Of a DNA stretch of 10,098 nucleotides, positions 1-7,104 are shown piece by piece (the first letter of the stretch is position 1; each line of letters starts with the position of its first letter). The notes below the pieces were generated by a model, which worked only from the letters and a program-made list of their open reading frames with translations, was not told the origin of the DNA and did no database searches. Source of the stretch: JBFLVQ01 sp040758525. Lineage in GTDB: Bacteria > Acidobacteriota > Blastocatellia > Chloracidobacteriales > JADJPF01. The DNA lies in contig JBFLVQ010000331.1 of the NCBI GenBank assembly GCA_040758525.1, forward strand, positions 1 through 10,098, read 5' to 3'. Position numbers and translations under genes: made by a program.

Positions 1-1225
1 CAACTCGTTTTTCATCAAACTCGCCCCGGTAAGTAAAGGTTTTATTCTTAAAGGCAGTGTTTACTTCTTGGGTAAAACCATTCTTCTCTTCATGACGATA
101 ATCAGTATATTGAAGAGAGACGTGTACACCATCAATAAACGAGCCGATTTCGCGTGTGCCACCAGTAAACTGGATACTGTTACGGCGTGGATTGAGGAAG
201 ACCACTTCTGGATCTTCTTCTGCAGTGTTGAAGGGGATGCCATAGCGCTTCTTGTCATAGGTATAGTTGAGTGTAAAGAAGCTCAGACCTGGATAGTAAC
301 CAACCCCACCATAGCCTGATTTGTTGAACACATAAGAGTTAGTTACTCTGCCCAATGGAGTATTATAATCACCTGTGCGCTGGCTGCTACCACCACCCCA
401 GAATAGCCAATTCTTAGTGCCATATTGAATACCAGCGCTGCCTCCACCTTGATAATAGTTTGTGCTGCCAACTCCGGTAAGATAGCCACTCAGACCAGGC
501 AGTGCATGATCGTGACCAGTGATAGCATTGACCACACCGCCAATCGCGTTACTGCCATAAAGAAGTGTTGCAGGGCCTTTGACGACTTCCAATTTCTCTA
601 GTGATAAAATATCTACCGATTCAGCGTGATCACCGGATTGAAAACCAAGCGTGCCAATCCTATCACCATCTTGTAATACCAGCACACGATCGCCATCAAA
701 ACCACGTAAGACCGGGCGTGCTGAGCCAGGACCGAAAGAACGCTTTGCCACACCCAACTCATGATCGAGTACCTCACCAAGTGATTGTGAGTTACGCTCA
801 GACAGCTCCAAGGCGTTTACCGTAGTAACAGATTGAATAGAATTGAAAGATGTTTCTTCATCACCGCTGGCAGTAACAACTACCTGCTCGCCTGCCACTC
901 TCAGTTGTAACTGAAAATCGATACTAGCAGCACTGTCGCCGACCAGAGTTACCGTTTGCACGACATCTGGTACTCGTTCCAGATGTGCGCTGATATCATA
1001 TTTACCTGCAGGCACATCGGTAAACTCGTAATGGCCATTGTCATCAGTGTTAGTGGAACGCTTTAATTGAATAATTGTGACAGTTGCATTGTGTACGGGC
1101 TTGCCAGAACTTTCCAATGTCACCGTACCGCTAACTGTGCCATTTGATTGGCCAAATACGACTGGGGGGATGCTGAGCAAGCCCAGTAGCAGTGATAATA
1201 TAGTACCTAGATGTTGTCTGGTCAT
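1..1225 (-). CDS. TonB-dependent outer-membrane receptor, 3' end beyond window
   Basis: An open frame of 408 codons runs from the ATG at 1225-1223 off the left edge. Residues 1-25 form a signal peptide ending VVFGQ. Residues 27-108 resemble a carboxypeptidase-regulatory-like beta-sandwich (GTVSGTVT, DDNGHYEFTDVPAGKYDI). Residues 113-120 (EQVVVTAS) are a TonB-box-like strand. Residues 125-240 are the plug, with the hallmark VLRGFDGDRVLVLQDGDRIG and EVVKGPATLLYGSNAIGGVVN. The rest is the start of the barrel. The family moves substrates too large for porins across the outer membrane using TonB-ExbBD energy. The plug wording, including SGDHAESVDILS and GHDHALPG, reminds me of metal-type receptors such as ZnuD, which is inference only. 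The start is supported by AGAGGT nine bases upstream. The gene points away from the efflux block but in the same direction, separated by an IS remnant and a peptidase gene. No stop or frameshift is seen in the visible part. Confidence 0.93.
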   Translation of the reverse strand, partial: MTRQHLGTILSLLLGLLSIPPVVFGQSNGTVSGTVTLESSGKPVHNATVTIIQLKRSTNTDDNGHYEFTDVPAGKYDISAHLERVPDVVQTVTLVGDSAASIDFQLQLRVAGEQVVVTASGDEETSFNSIQSVTTVNALELSERNSQSLGEVLDHELGVAKRSFGPGSARPVLRGFDGDRVLVLQDGDRIGTLGFQSGDHAESVDILSLEKLEVVKGPATLLYGSNAIGGVVNAITGHDHALPGLSGYLTGVGSTNYYQGGGSAGIQYGTKNWLFWGGGSSQRTGDYNTPLGRVTNSYVFNKSGYGGVGYYPGLSFFTLNYTYDKKRYGIPFNTAEEDPEVVFLNPRRNSIQFTGGTREIGSFIDGVHVSLQYTDYRHEEKNGFTQEVNTAFKNKTFTYRGEFDEKRV

Positions 1226-1502
1226 GAGTAAGTACCTCTAAATAAAGATTGAGATAACTGGCTGCCTGATTGTTTACATAGATAGAGCAAGTTCCCAATT
1301 ACAGAGTAAGCCAAGATTTAATAGTTATAGAAAACTCAGCAATACTCACCGTTTTTTTAATAAGCTGTCGAAATGAACTGGCTAGAAGTTCTATCTGACC
1401 GATGAATGGATGATCTAAAATCATTAGAGATTAGCTTAATCATCAGTTCCTCTAAAATTCTCTAGAGATAAACATAGAATAAGTCTGGACGTACCCAGAA
1501 TA

Positions 1503-1522
1503 TATTACAGTCGGCTGTAATA
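1503..1522. promoter_or_regulatory. Inverted repeat, possible operator upstream of receptor gene
   Basis: TATTACAG-TCGG-CTGTAATA is a perfect 8-base inverted repeat around a 4-base centre, about 280 bases upstream of the receptor start. It contains the first of three CAGTnGGyTGT copies. The TTACA...TGTAA arms recall operators of dimeric repressors such as BlaI/CopY, although those usually have a shorter centre. There is no T-tract, so a terminator is less likely. The regulator is unknown. Confidence 0.35.
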
Positions 1523-1618
1523 GCCTGGAACGATTCTTAATAATTGTTTCAGTAGGTTGTCCAAACTACTCGCAGTGGTGACTTAACCGCTTACCTACAA
1601 CAAACCCCAGTTGGTTGT
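1508..1618 (+). repeat. Three spaced copies of CAGTnGGyTGT
   Basis: Copies lie at 1508-1518 (CAGTCGGCTGT), 1550-1560 (CAGTAGGTTGT) and 1608-1618 (CAGTTGGTTGT), in the same orientation, with starts 42 and 58 bases apart. Nine of eleven positions are identical in all three. No coding frame explains the similarity. Clustered non-coding repeats upstream of a receptor gene could be a multi-site operator, but chance similarity in three short words cannot be excluded by eye. Confidence 0.4.
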
Positions 1619-1799
1619 GGAAAAGTATAGTCTTTGGGTTATGCAGATATATGCTTACATAGTAAGTGCCATACATTGCCATTTATTGTAGTTTGATTGG
1701 TAAATAGATGGTATTCACTAAAAACAGGTTTCTCTGTTGGGATCGTCTAACTATATTTAAGCCCGACATAAACAATAGTAGTCTACTCTACTTCTCTAT

Positions 1800-1843
1800 A
1801 CCAAAGCGACGAAAGCCGCAGTATCTGTTTCCGTTGCTTTGGT
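1800..1843. repeat. Imperfect inverted repeat with T-run on the plus side
   Basis: ACCAAAGCGACG at 1800-1811 pairs with CGTTGCTTTGGT at 1832-1843, eleven of twelve positions, around a 20-base loop. GTATCTGTTT occurs at 1821-1830 and again at 1843-1852, and is followed by a short T-run. It could act as a weak terminator for plus-strand transcription or be an end of an old mobile element. No adjacent plus-strand gene is known to need a terminator. Confidence 0.3.
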
Positions 1844-1914
1844 ATCTGTTTTTATCAATCTTCGGCAGAAGACCTGGGCCAAAGTTTTTTCTAGGCCGAG
1901 GATGAATACCACAC

Positions 1915-2287
1915 TTAGCCATTGTAAAATATAGACGAAGATGGTGATCTTGCCGCTCTCCAATACGGATGCGAATCCAACCCCGGTTCAGTGCCCATCA
2001 GCCTAACTGGAAACAGGCATCGCGGCTCTTTGAATTTCAAATAGGGTGTTGTGGTGGAAAGGCTACCACGTAAAATTTGAACCGCTAAGCAGAGAAAGAT
2101 TATCAATTCCTTTCTAGGAACGGCGCTCGGGCTGAGCGTTGCTGGATGCTGAGGCGAAGTCGTTGGACTCACCTGTGAAGCATCAACCTTGGGATATATC
2201 TGTTCATATGCTGCCCAGTTCCTTAGCATTTCAGACAGTTGTTAGCAGCTAAGGAATCCGCGTTCTTCAGGACGCGGAGGAGGTCAA
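1915..2287 (+). mobile_element. Right-end remnant of an IS200/IS605 (TnpB-type) element
   Basis: The stretch ends in a terminal hairpin flanked by GAAT on the left and GAGGAGGTCAA on the right. GAATCC-stem-CTTCAGG-stem-GGAGG..GTCAA is the arrangement I know from right ends of IS605/IS1341-type elements. A plus-strand frame before it reads SRNGARAERCWMLRRSRWTH and then stops. It may be the degraded C-terminus of tnpB, but I cannot match it to a specific family. No frame stays open and nothing resembles the TnpB RuvC or zinc-finger core, so only a 3' relic is present and the left boundary is a guess. The element points toward the peptidase gene and ends four bases from its stop codon. The internal sequence looks richer in GC than the AT-rich flanks. 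Confidence 0.5.
2121..2287 (+). ncRNA. Hairpin chain resembling an omega/reRNA scaffold of a TnpB element
   Basis: Three hairpins lie in a row on the plus strand. The first is CGGCGCTC/GAGCGTTG at 2121-2128 and 2134-2141, 8 pairs including two G-U, with a 5-base loop. The second is TTCCTTAGC/GCTAAGGAA at 2219-2227 and 2248-2256, 9 perfect pairs. The third is CCGCGTTC/GGACGCGG at 2258-2265 and 2270-2277, 8 pairs with one G-U and a TTCA tetraloop. In TnpB systems the right end of the element encodes the guide RNA scaffold, with the guide being the flanking host DNA just past the TCAA end. If expressed, the guide would start at 2288 and cover the 3' end of the peptidase gene. No tnpB remains nearby, so it could work only with a nuclease supplied in trans. 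The structure is visible; the function is inference. Confidence 0.35.
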
Positions 2288-2291
2288 TTGC

Positions 2292-3194
2292 TTAAACACT
2301 TGTATAAACACCTGCGGGAGAACGGCCCGGCACGCCCTCTATTTTGAATTTACTAGCACGGCCATCACCATATCGACCTATATGAATATGAGGACCACCT
2401 GTTGCTGTATTTGTGCCATGCCAAATAACTTCATAGCCACCATTGAGAATACCGCTAGATTTTAATTTAGCAAAAACCTCTGCATCAGTTAAACCATTTA
2501 CATGAAGATCTACAGCACGATGAGCAAGATGTAGGCTTGTTTTACTACCACCTTTGGGAACAAAATCACGATCACCACTGGTTACTGTAATATTACGACC
2601 AAAAAGGTCAGCAATTTGCTCTAACTTATCTCTTAATACTGGATCAGAAACCCGTTTACCATTATATGAAACGGAGCCATTACCTTTAGGTTTTGGTGTA
2701 TTGTCTACTGGAGCATTAGCACCACGTGAAAATGCCGCACGAGTTTGTGGGCCATAAACACCATCAGCAGGAATTCCTCGGCTACTTTGAAAAGCCTTTA
2801 ATGCTGCCTCTGTACGTGAGCCAAAGACACCATCTGAAGGACCAGGATTAAAACCTTTAGCACGTAGTGCATCCTGCAATTGACGTACTGCGGATCCACG
2901 ACTGCCTTCACGTAGTATAGTGCTAGCTGATGGAGGCCCCTCACTAGGAGCAGCAACACGAGACACTGTTAACCCACCCAGTGAACCTGTTCTAGCTGCT
3001 GTAGGAATATTAATTTGTTGACCAGGCATTATTAAACTAGGGTTTTTAATTTGTGGATTAGCTTTAATTAAGGAATCAAGACTAATATTATTTCTGTTAG
3101 CAATTTCTGCCAGAGTATCACCAGATCTTACTGTGTAGGTAGAGTTATTGCCTCCACCTATAGACACACTACCACCGTCTACGGCTCTTACCAT
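2292..3194 (-). CDS. LysM / peptidoglycan-binding / M15-like peptidase, 300 aa
   Basis: Residues 20-63 are a LysM domain (YTVRSGDTLAEIANRNNISL, ending IMPGQQINIP). Residues 97-155 are a PG_binding_1 domain (AVRQLQDALRAKG, DGVFGSRTEAALKAFQ, DGVYGPQTRAAF). Residues 178-290 are an M15-type (D-Ala-D-Ala carboxypeptidase/endolysin-like) zinc peptidase. Its S220-x-H222...A227-x-D229 motif and the H269-I-H271 pair supply the expected zinc ligands and active-site residues. It should cut peptide cross-links in cell wall. The start is fixed by TAGGAGG six bases upstream. There is no signal peptide: the N-terminus MVRAVDGGSVSIGGGNNS is polar. Export would need holin-type release, a contractile injection machine or a non-classical route, which makes a phage- or injection-derived origin possible. 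It appears intact and monocistronic, and an IS right end lies four bases past its stop. Confidence 0.9.
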   Translation of the reverse strand: MVRAVDGGSVSIGGGNNSTYTVRSGDTLAEIANRNNISLDSLIKANPQIKNPSLIMPGQQINIPTAARTGSLGGLTVSRVAAPSEGPPSASTILREGSRGSAVRQLQDALRAKGFNPGPSDGVFGSRTEAALKAFQSSRGIPADGVYGPQTRAAFSRGANAPVDNTPKPKGNGSVSYNGKRVSDPVLRDKLEQIADLFGRNITVTSGDRDFVPKGGSKTSLHLAHRAVDLHVNGLTDAEVFAKLKSSGILNGGYEVIWHGTNTATGGPHIHIGRYGDGRASKFKIEGVPGRSPAGVYTSV

Positions 3195-3385
3195 AACGCC
3201 TCCTAACTCTTATTCGCATCTTAATTTGATTAATTGATTTATAATTGTTACTTTAATTATCGGTTAGTAATGTAACTAGGTTGCTCTACCGTTAAAGAAT
3301 ATGCCAGTAGGAAGATTAGAGTTATCACCAAGCGGCCTAATGAATCTACATTCTAATAAGTGTCTCAACCATATTTAGCAACACA
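3195..3385. other. AT-rich gap upstream of the peptidase gene
   Basis: No gene is supported. The part next to 3194 is very AT-rich and should contain the peptidase promoter. Read on the minus strand, TATAAA about 50 bases before the start is a possible -10, but I see no good -35. GTTAC at about 3247 and GTAAC near 3275 form a weak dyad. No terminator with a T-run was found for the small membrane gene that ends to its right. Confidence 0.5.
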
Positions 3386-3466
3386 TTATCCTGTGCGCCT
3401 TGATAGGGTAACGATGAGCCAGATTAACAGACCAATGACGAGTACCCCGCCAATAATTCCAATAAC

Positions 3467-3586
3467 TCACATCGGGCATCCACCCATACCACCCATCATT
3501 CCGCCACCCATTGTCAACATCCAAATGAGCGGAATAAGAATCAATGCTGCTACTATCACCAGTATTATCGATACAGTTTTAGACAT
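3467..3586 (-). CDS. Tiny Met/Gly-rich membrane protein, probably cut short by TGA
   Basis: From ATG 3586 this gives 39 residues: MSKTV, a transmembrane helix at about 5-24 (VSIILVIVAALILIPLIWML), then TMGGGMMGGMGGCPM and TGA at 3469-3467. The start is fixed by AGGAGG eight bases upstream; an earlier in-frame Met has no such site. Beyond the TGA the same frame stays open for 26 codons, giving a second clean helix (VIGIIGGVLVIGLLIWLIVT) and a positive tail LSRRTG before TAA at 3388-3386. The ancestral product was therefore probably a 66-residue two-helix hairpin with a CPM-X metal-binding turn. Such small Met-rich membrane proteins occur in copper loci. It follows the FixH-like gene by 49 bases and would be the last gene of the operon. 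A nonsense mutation is the simplest reading given its broken neighbours. Confidence 0.55.
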   Translation of the reverse strand: MSKTVSIILVIVAALILIPLIWMLTMGGGMMGGMGGCPM

Positions 3587-3635
3587 AAAAGCTTCCTCCT
3601 TTATGGCTAAATTTCCTAAAACCTTATCAAGCTGA

Positions 3636-4057
3636 TCAAGAAGCTCGCGGCATGAATCTGGCCTGTTGATCATCTCCAAACTTGACGTTTAATTGCCAGT
3701 CGCCGACCATTGAAATGTTGCTTTCTACTTTATAGAGACCAGGAGTATCGGTTGGCTTAACCGCTGTCTCACCTGTCATTGTAGACATCCCCGGCATTGG
3801 CATTGACAAACTCACTTGAACGTTTTCTACATTGACGCGCTGATTGTCGGATGCTCTGCGAAATTCCCAAATAAAACCCTTTTCCCTTGCTTCAATTCTC
3901 CGGTCTCAGCAAGAACTGAAACGATATACTCTCTCTGTTCGCTGTTGCTCAATCGGCTTGAGATTGCTCACATCGCTTCCGCTGCGACCACAAGAAATCG
4001 ACACAATACTCATCACAAATGCAAGAATGGCTGATATTGCTTTTATAGATATACCAT
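3636..4057 (-). pseudogene. FixH/YtkA-like Met-rich lipoprotein, frameshifted
   Basis: Three reading frames join into one recognisable protein. Piece 1 is a lipoprotein-like leader KAISAILAFVMSIVSISCGR followed by a polar linker ending QQRTE. Piece 2 is REYIVSVLAETGELKQGK. Piece 3 is FIWEFRRASDNQRVNVENVQ, then SLSMPMPGMSTMTGE, GLYKVESNISMVGDWQLNV and the end RFMPRAS. The beta-strand pattern with a MPMPGM segment and a GDWQL motif is typical of YtkA/FixH-like domains found beside copper efflux genes. The first shift falls in the AG repeat ACAGAGAGAGTA near 3935, the second in AAAAGGGTTTT near 3878. The start is also damaged: ATG at 4057 enters the wrong frame after GTATA, as if two bases had been inserted. 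The gene lies between a small secreted protein gene and the tiny membrane gene. No functional product is expected. Confidence 0.6.
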
Positions 4058-4168
4058 CCCTTTCTAAACGGGTTGAGGTTTGCAATTTGAACAGGTCGGT
4101 GGCAACTGCTCCTAGGGTTATATAGAGCAATATTTATTCCTATTTTGTAGAGGTTTTGAAGAATATAG

Positions 4169-4600
4169 TTAAGGTTTAAGAACTCGTTCTCGCGGTTGAT
4201 TAGATAAGTTATGTTTATTTGGTAAGGGACGCGGCTGTAGATCAGGCTCGCATTCAAACAATCTCTTCCATAAACTATCGTACTCTGCCTCTGTCATTGG
4301 CCGCTTCAGATCAAAATATAACTCTTACCATCAGTGCCGAACTGTCCTTCATAAGTTGCAATCTCGAATTTATTACGGCCCAGTCTGCCAATGTCTCTGA
4401 TATCAGAATGCTTCTGCTGCTGCACGGCGATGTTTGTCGGCTTCCTTTACAGCGTTGGCTGCTGCCGCACTTTTTGAGTGCTCAAGAAAGCCATTGAGGT
4501 AGCGACCAATATCTTTCCGATCACTCTCAAGTGTATCCTGAAATGCAAGCGCTGAATGAGCATTGAATAAAAGAATCAGTGTCAATAATGCTTTTACCAT
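4169..4600 (-). pseudogene. Small secreted protein of unknown function, frameshifted
   Basis: The frame opens at ATG 4600 after AGGGAAGGA. It encodes a clear signal peptide (MVKALLTLILLFNAHSALA), then DTLESDRKDIGRYLNGFLEH and a charged helix ending HRRAAAEAF before TGA at 4405-4403. The next frame continues QKHSDIRDIGRLGRNKFEIA, TYEGQFGTDGKSYI. A third frame then continues DLKRPMTEAEYDSLWKRLFE and ends RERVLKP at TAA 4171-4169. The second shift looks like loss of one T from a T-run (ATTTTGATC). I do not recognise the family; the combined protein would have about 140 residues. It starts 24 bases after the cusA-like stop, so it was probably co-transcribed with the pump genes. The first piece, 65 residues, could still be exported but lacks the rest of the fold. 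Confidence 0.55.
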
Positions 4601-4623
4601 TTTGCTGATACATCCTTCCCTGG

Positions 4624-7104
4624 CTAAATAAGACGCCAACCGATAATCCAGATCAACACGGACAAGATTAATGCTCCGAGTATCCATAGCATCAATTCGC
4701 GGCGGCTAACGCCATGAATCACTGGCGCAAGGGATCCTTCAATATTTGGATTTGATATGTCGCCTGGCACAACAGAATTGGGTTGTGAGAATGTCTGCTC
4801 AGTTGTTTTAAGCGGTCTGGAGAAGAGAGCTTTTCTCCAGCCTGCCATCTCTGCATGCTTCCATATTGCATATATAGCTGGATAGATTGTTAGCTCCAAA
4901 AGGAAAGAGGTGATAAGACCGCCTACAATCGGCGCTGCCATTCGCTTTGTTACATCTATTCCAGTCTCCATTGATGAAGCCCACATTACAGGCATCAGCC
5001 CAACAACATCAGTAAAGACAGTCATAACCTTCGGTCGCAGACGCTTTACTGCGCCTTCATGAATAGCCTCGCGCAGATCCCCAAAATTGACCATGCGACC
5101 AGCTTTTTTGGCTTTGTCATAAGCCTGATCCAGATAAAGCAACATTACTGCGCCAGTCTCTGCATCAACTCCTGCCAGCGCGATCATTCCTACCCAAACA
5201 GCTACGCTCAAATTGAATCCGAGCAAATAGAGTAGCCATACCGAACCGACCAGTGAAAAAGGTACAGCCAGCAACACAATCAATGTATGTTTCCAGGAAT
5301 TGAAATTCATGTAGAGAATAAAGAAGACTATGAAGAGCGTAACCGGCACAACAAGTTTCAAACGCTCACGCATTCTGAGCAGCGATTGATACTGGCCGGC
5401 CCATTCAATACGGTAGCCCGCAGGCAATTGAACTCTATTTTTTATAGTCTCCTGCGCCTTGTTAACATAGCCTTCATAATCTTCATCAGAGACATCCACA
5501 AAAACAACGCCGTATTGATAACCGTCCTCATTCTGGATCATATGCGGACCGGTATTGAACCGGATATTGGCAAGCAGCGAAATAGGCACCTGCGCGCCTG
5601 CAGGTGTGGGTACAAGCACTCGTTCCAGCGCAGCCTCATTGTCACGCAGTTCACGCAGGTATTGAACGGTGATGGGATAACGCTCCCGTCCTTCAACCGT
5701 ATTGGCAATGCTCTTACCTCCAATAGCTGTTTCAATGATCTCTTCAACATCCGAGATATTCAGGCCATATCGAGCAACCGCTTCACGGTTGATCTCATAG
5801 TCGATAAAATAACCACCTGTTAGCCTCTCAGCAAAAGCGCTACGTGTTCCAGGAACGGTTTGAAATAGGATTGCGGCAAAGAACATGGCAAATGTCTTGC
5901 CATAAGCGAGCGGCTTGAAGAGTCTTCCTTCTTGAGCTTCCAGAGTAAATACCAGAATAAATGAGACCGTGAGTACTAGCAGCGAGGCAAATATAGACCC
6001 GCCAACTTCACGAAAACCGCTAATAAGTGCATCTATACGATTGCCTGGTCGCCCAGCCTCTTCCCATTCCTCCAATTTTTTGTGCGCATTCTCAACGAAA
6101 ATAATGGCGGCATCAACCATTGCTCCAACTGCAATGATAATTCCGCCCAGGCTCATAATATTGACTGTAAGCCCCATATAGTAGATTGGGATAAAAGAAG
6201 CAAGTACCACCAGCGGTAAGCTAATAATCGGTACCAAAGCGCTGCGAACATGAAGCAGAAATATGATGATGAATATCCCAACAACAATTAACTCTTCTAC
6301 TAAAGCCTTCTGCAACGAATCAATGGCTCGCTGGATCAGATCAAAGCGATCGTAAACAGTAACGACTTTGACTCCTGTGGGAAGTGAATCTTTCACAGAT
6401 TCAATCTTCTCTTTAACCTGCTTGATTACGTTATATGCATTTTCACCATAACGAGCCACTACAATTGCGCCAACCGTTTCGCCCTGCCCATTCAATTCTG
6501 CGAGTCCGCGTCTCGGTTCAGCACCAATCTTCACATCAGCTACATCACGTAGAAAGATCGGTGTGCCGCTTTCCGTTGTGCCAAGCGAGATATTGCGAAT
6601 ATCATCAAGTGATTTGATGTAACCTCGACCCCGCACCATTTATTCGGTTGAGCCGAATTCTATCGCGCGACCTCCCACATCAGCATTACTGCGTCTGATG
6701 GATTCGATCACACGATCCACAGGAAGTTTATATGCAAGCAGCCTGTTTGGATCCAGCTCAACTTGATATTGCTTTACGAACCCACCTACAGAGGCCACTT
6801 CAGCCACACCAGGAACAGATTCAATTACATATTTCAAATTCCAATCCTGAAATGAACGCAGTTCCTGAAGATCATGCTGGCCGGTTTCATCGACAAGGGC
6901 ATATTCATATACCCAACCAACACCAGTCGCATCAGGACCGAGTGTAGGAGCAACATCTTGAGGAAGTTTGTCACGTAGCGCGTTGATGTATTCGAGCGTG
7001 CGGCTACGAGCCCAATAGATATCAGTACCATCTTCAAAGATGGCGTAGACAAACGAGAGACCAAAGAAGGATTGTCCTCGCACAACTTTTACTTCGGGCA
7101 CTGT
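4624..7104 (-). pseudogene. cusA: CusA-type heavy-metal RND pump, split and internally deleted
   Basis: CusA-like pumps are about 1040-residue proton-driven exporters of Cu(I)/Ag(I). Here about 870 codons remain. The first roughly 80 residues are missing: recognisable sequence begins VPEVKVVRG at 7104. It continues SFVYAIFEDGTDIYWARSR, LGPDATGVGWVYEYALVD and SNADVGGRAIEFGSTE. A TAA at 6642-6640 replaces the tyrosine expected before MVRGRG, and ATG follows at once. The second frame, 671 codons, keeps the proton-relay helices (GAMVDAAIIFVENAHK, LAGVDAETGAVMLLYL, RLRPKVMTVF). It jumps from KTFAMFFAAIL straight to QTVPGTRSAFAERLTGG at about 5860-5875, losing some 200 residues. In E. coli CusA that interval carries the three-methionine metal site. 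The C-terminus ends in an extra helix (LMLWILGALILSVLIWIIGW). Family and lesions are clear by eye; exact deletion sizes need an alignment. Confidence 0.88.

Larger units (their letters stand above)
1226..1914. other. Long non-coding stretch upstream of the receptor gene
   Basis: I find no convincing gene here. A 65-codon plus-strand frame at 1708-1905 has no good ribosome binding site and an unconvincing composition, so I do not call it. The left part must hold the receptor promoter, but no clear -35/-10 pair stands out. The stretch contains three copies of CAGTnGGyTGT, a perfect 10-base palindrome TCTCTAGAGA at 1459-1468, and a long imperfect inverted repeat at 1800-1843, listed separately. 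Confidence 0.6.

Noticed and set aside
68..825. Plus-strand frames of 74-83 codons over the receptor gene
   Set aside because: They are antisense to the receptor coding frame, which has clear family motifs.
1708..1905. A 65-codon plus-strand frame with hydrophobic stretches
   Set aside because: No ribosome binding site, unconvincing residue composition, overlaps an inverted repeat, and no recognisable domain.
1915..2229. A 104-codon minus-strand frame opposite the IS remnant
   Set aside because: It runs antisense to the inferred tnpB relic, has no ribosome binding site and no recognisable motif.
4070..4168. A further small gene between the secreted protein and the FixH-like gene
   Set aside because: The frames through this stretch have no start with a ribosome binding site and no recognisable content.
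5287..5823. A 178-codon plus-strand frame
   Set aside because: It lies wholly antisense to well-conserved CusA sequence and is explained as its shadow.
6640..6642. An alternative genetic code in which TAA, TAG or TGA are read as amino acids
   Set aside because: Intact genes here end normally with TAA, and the broken genes also carry frameshifts and deletions that recoding cannot explain.
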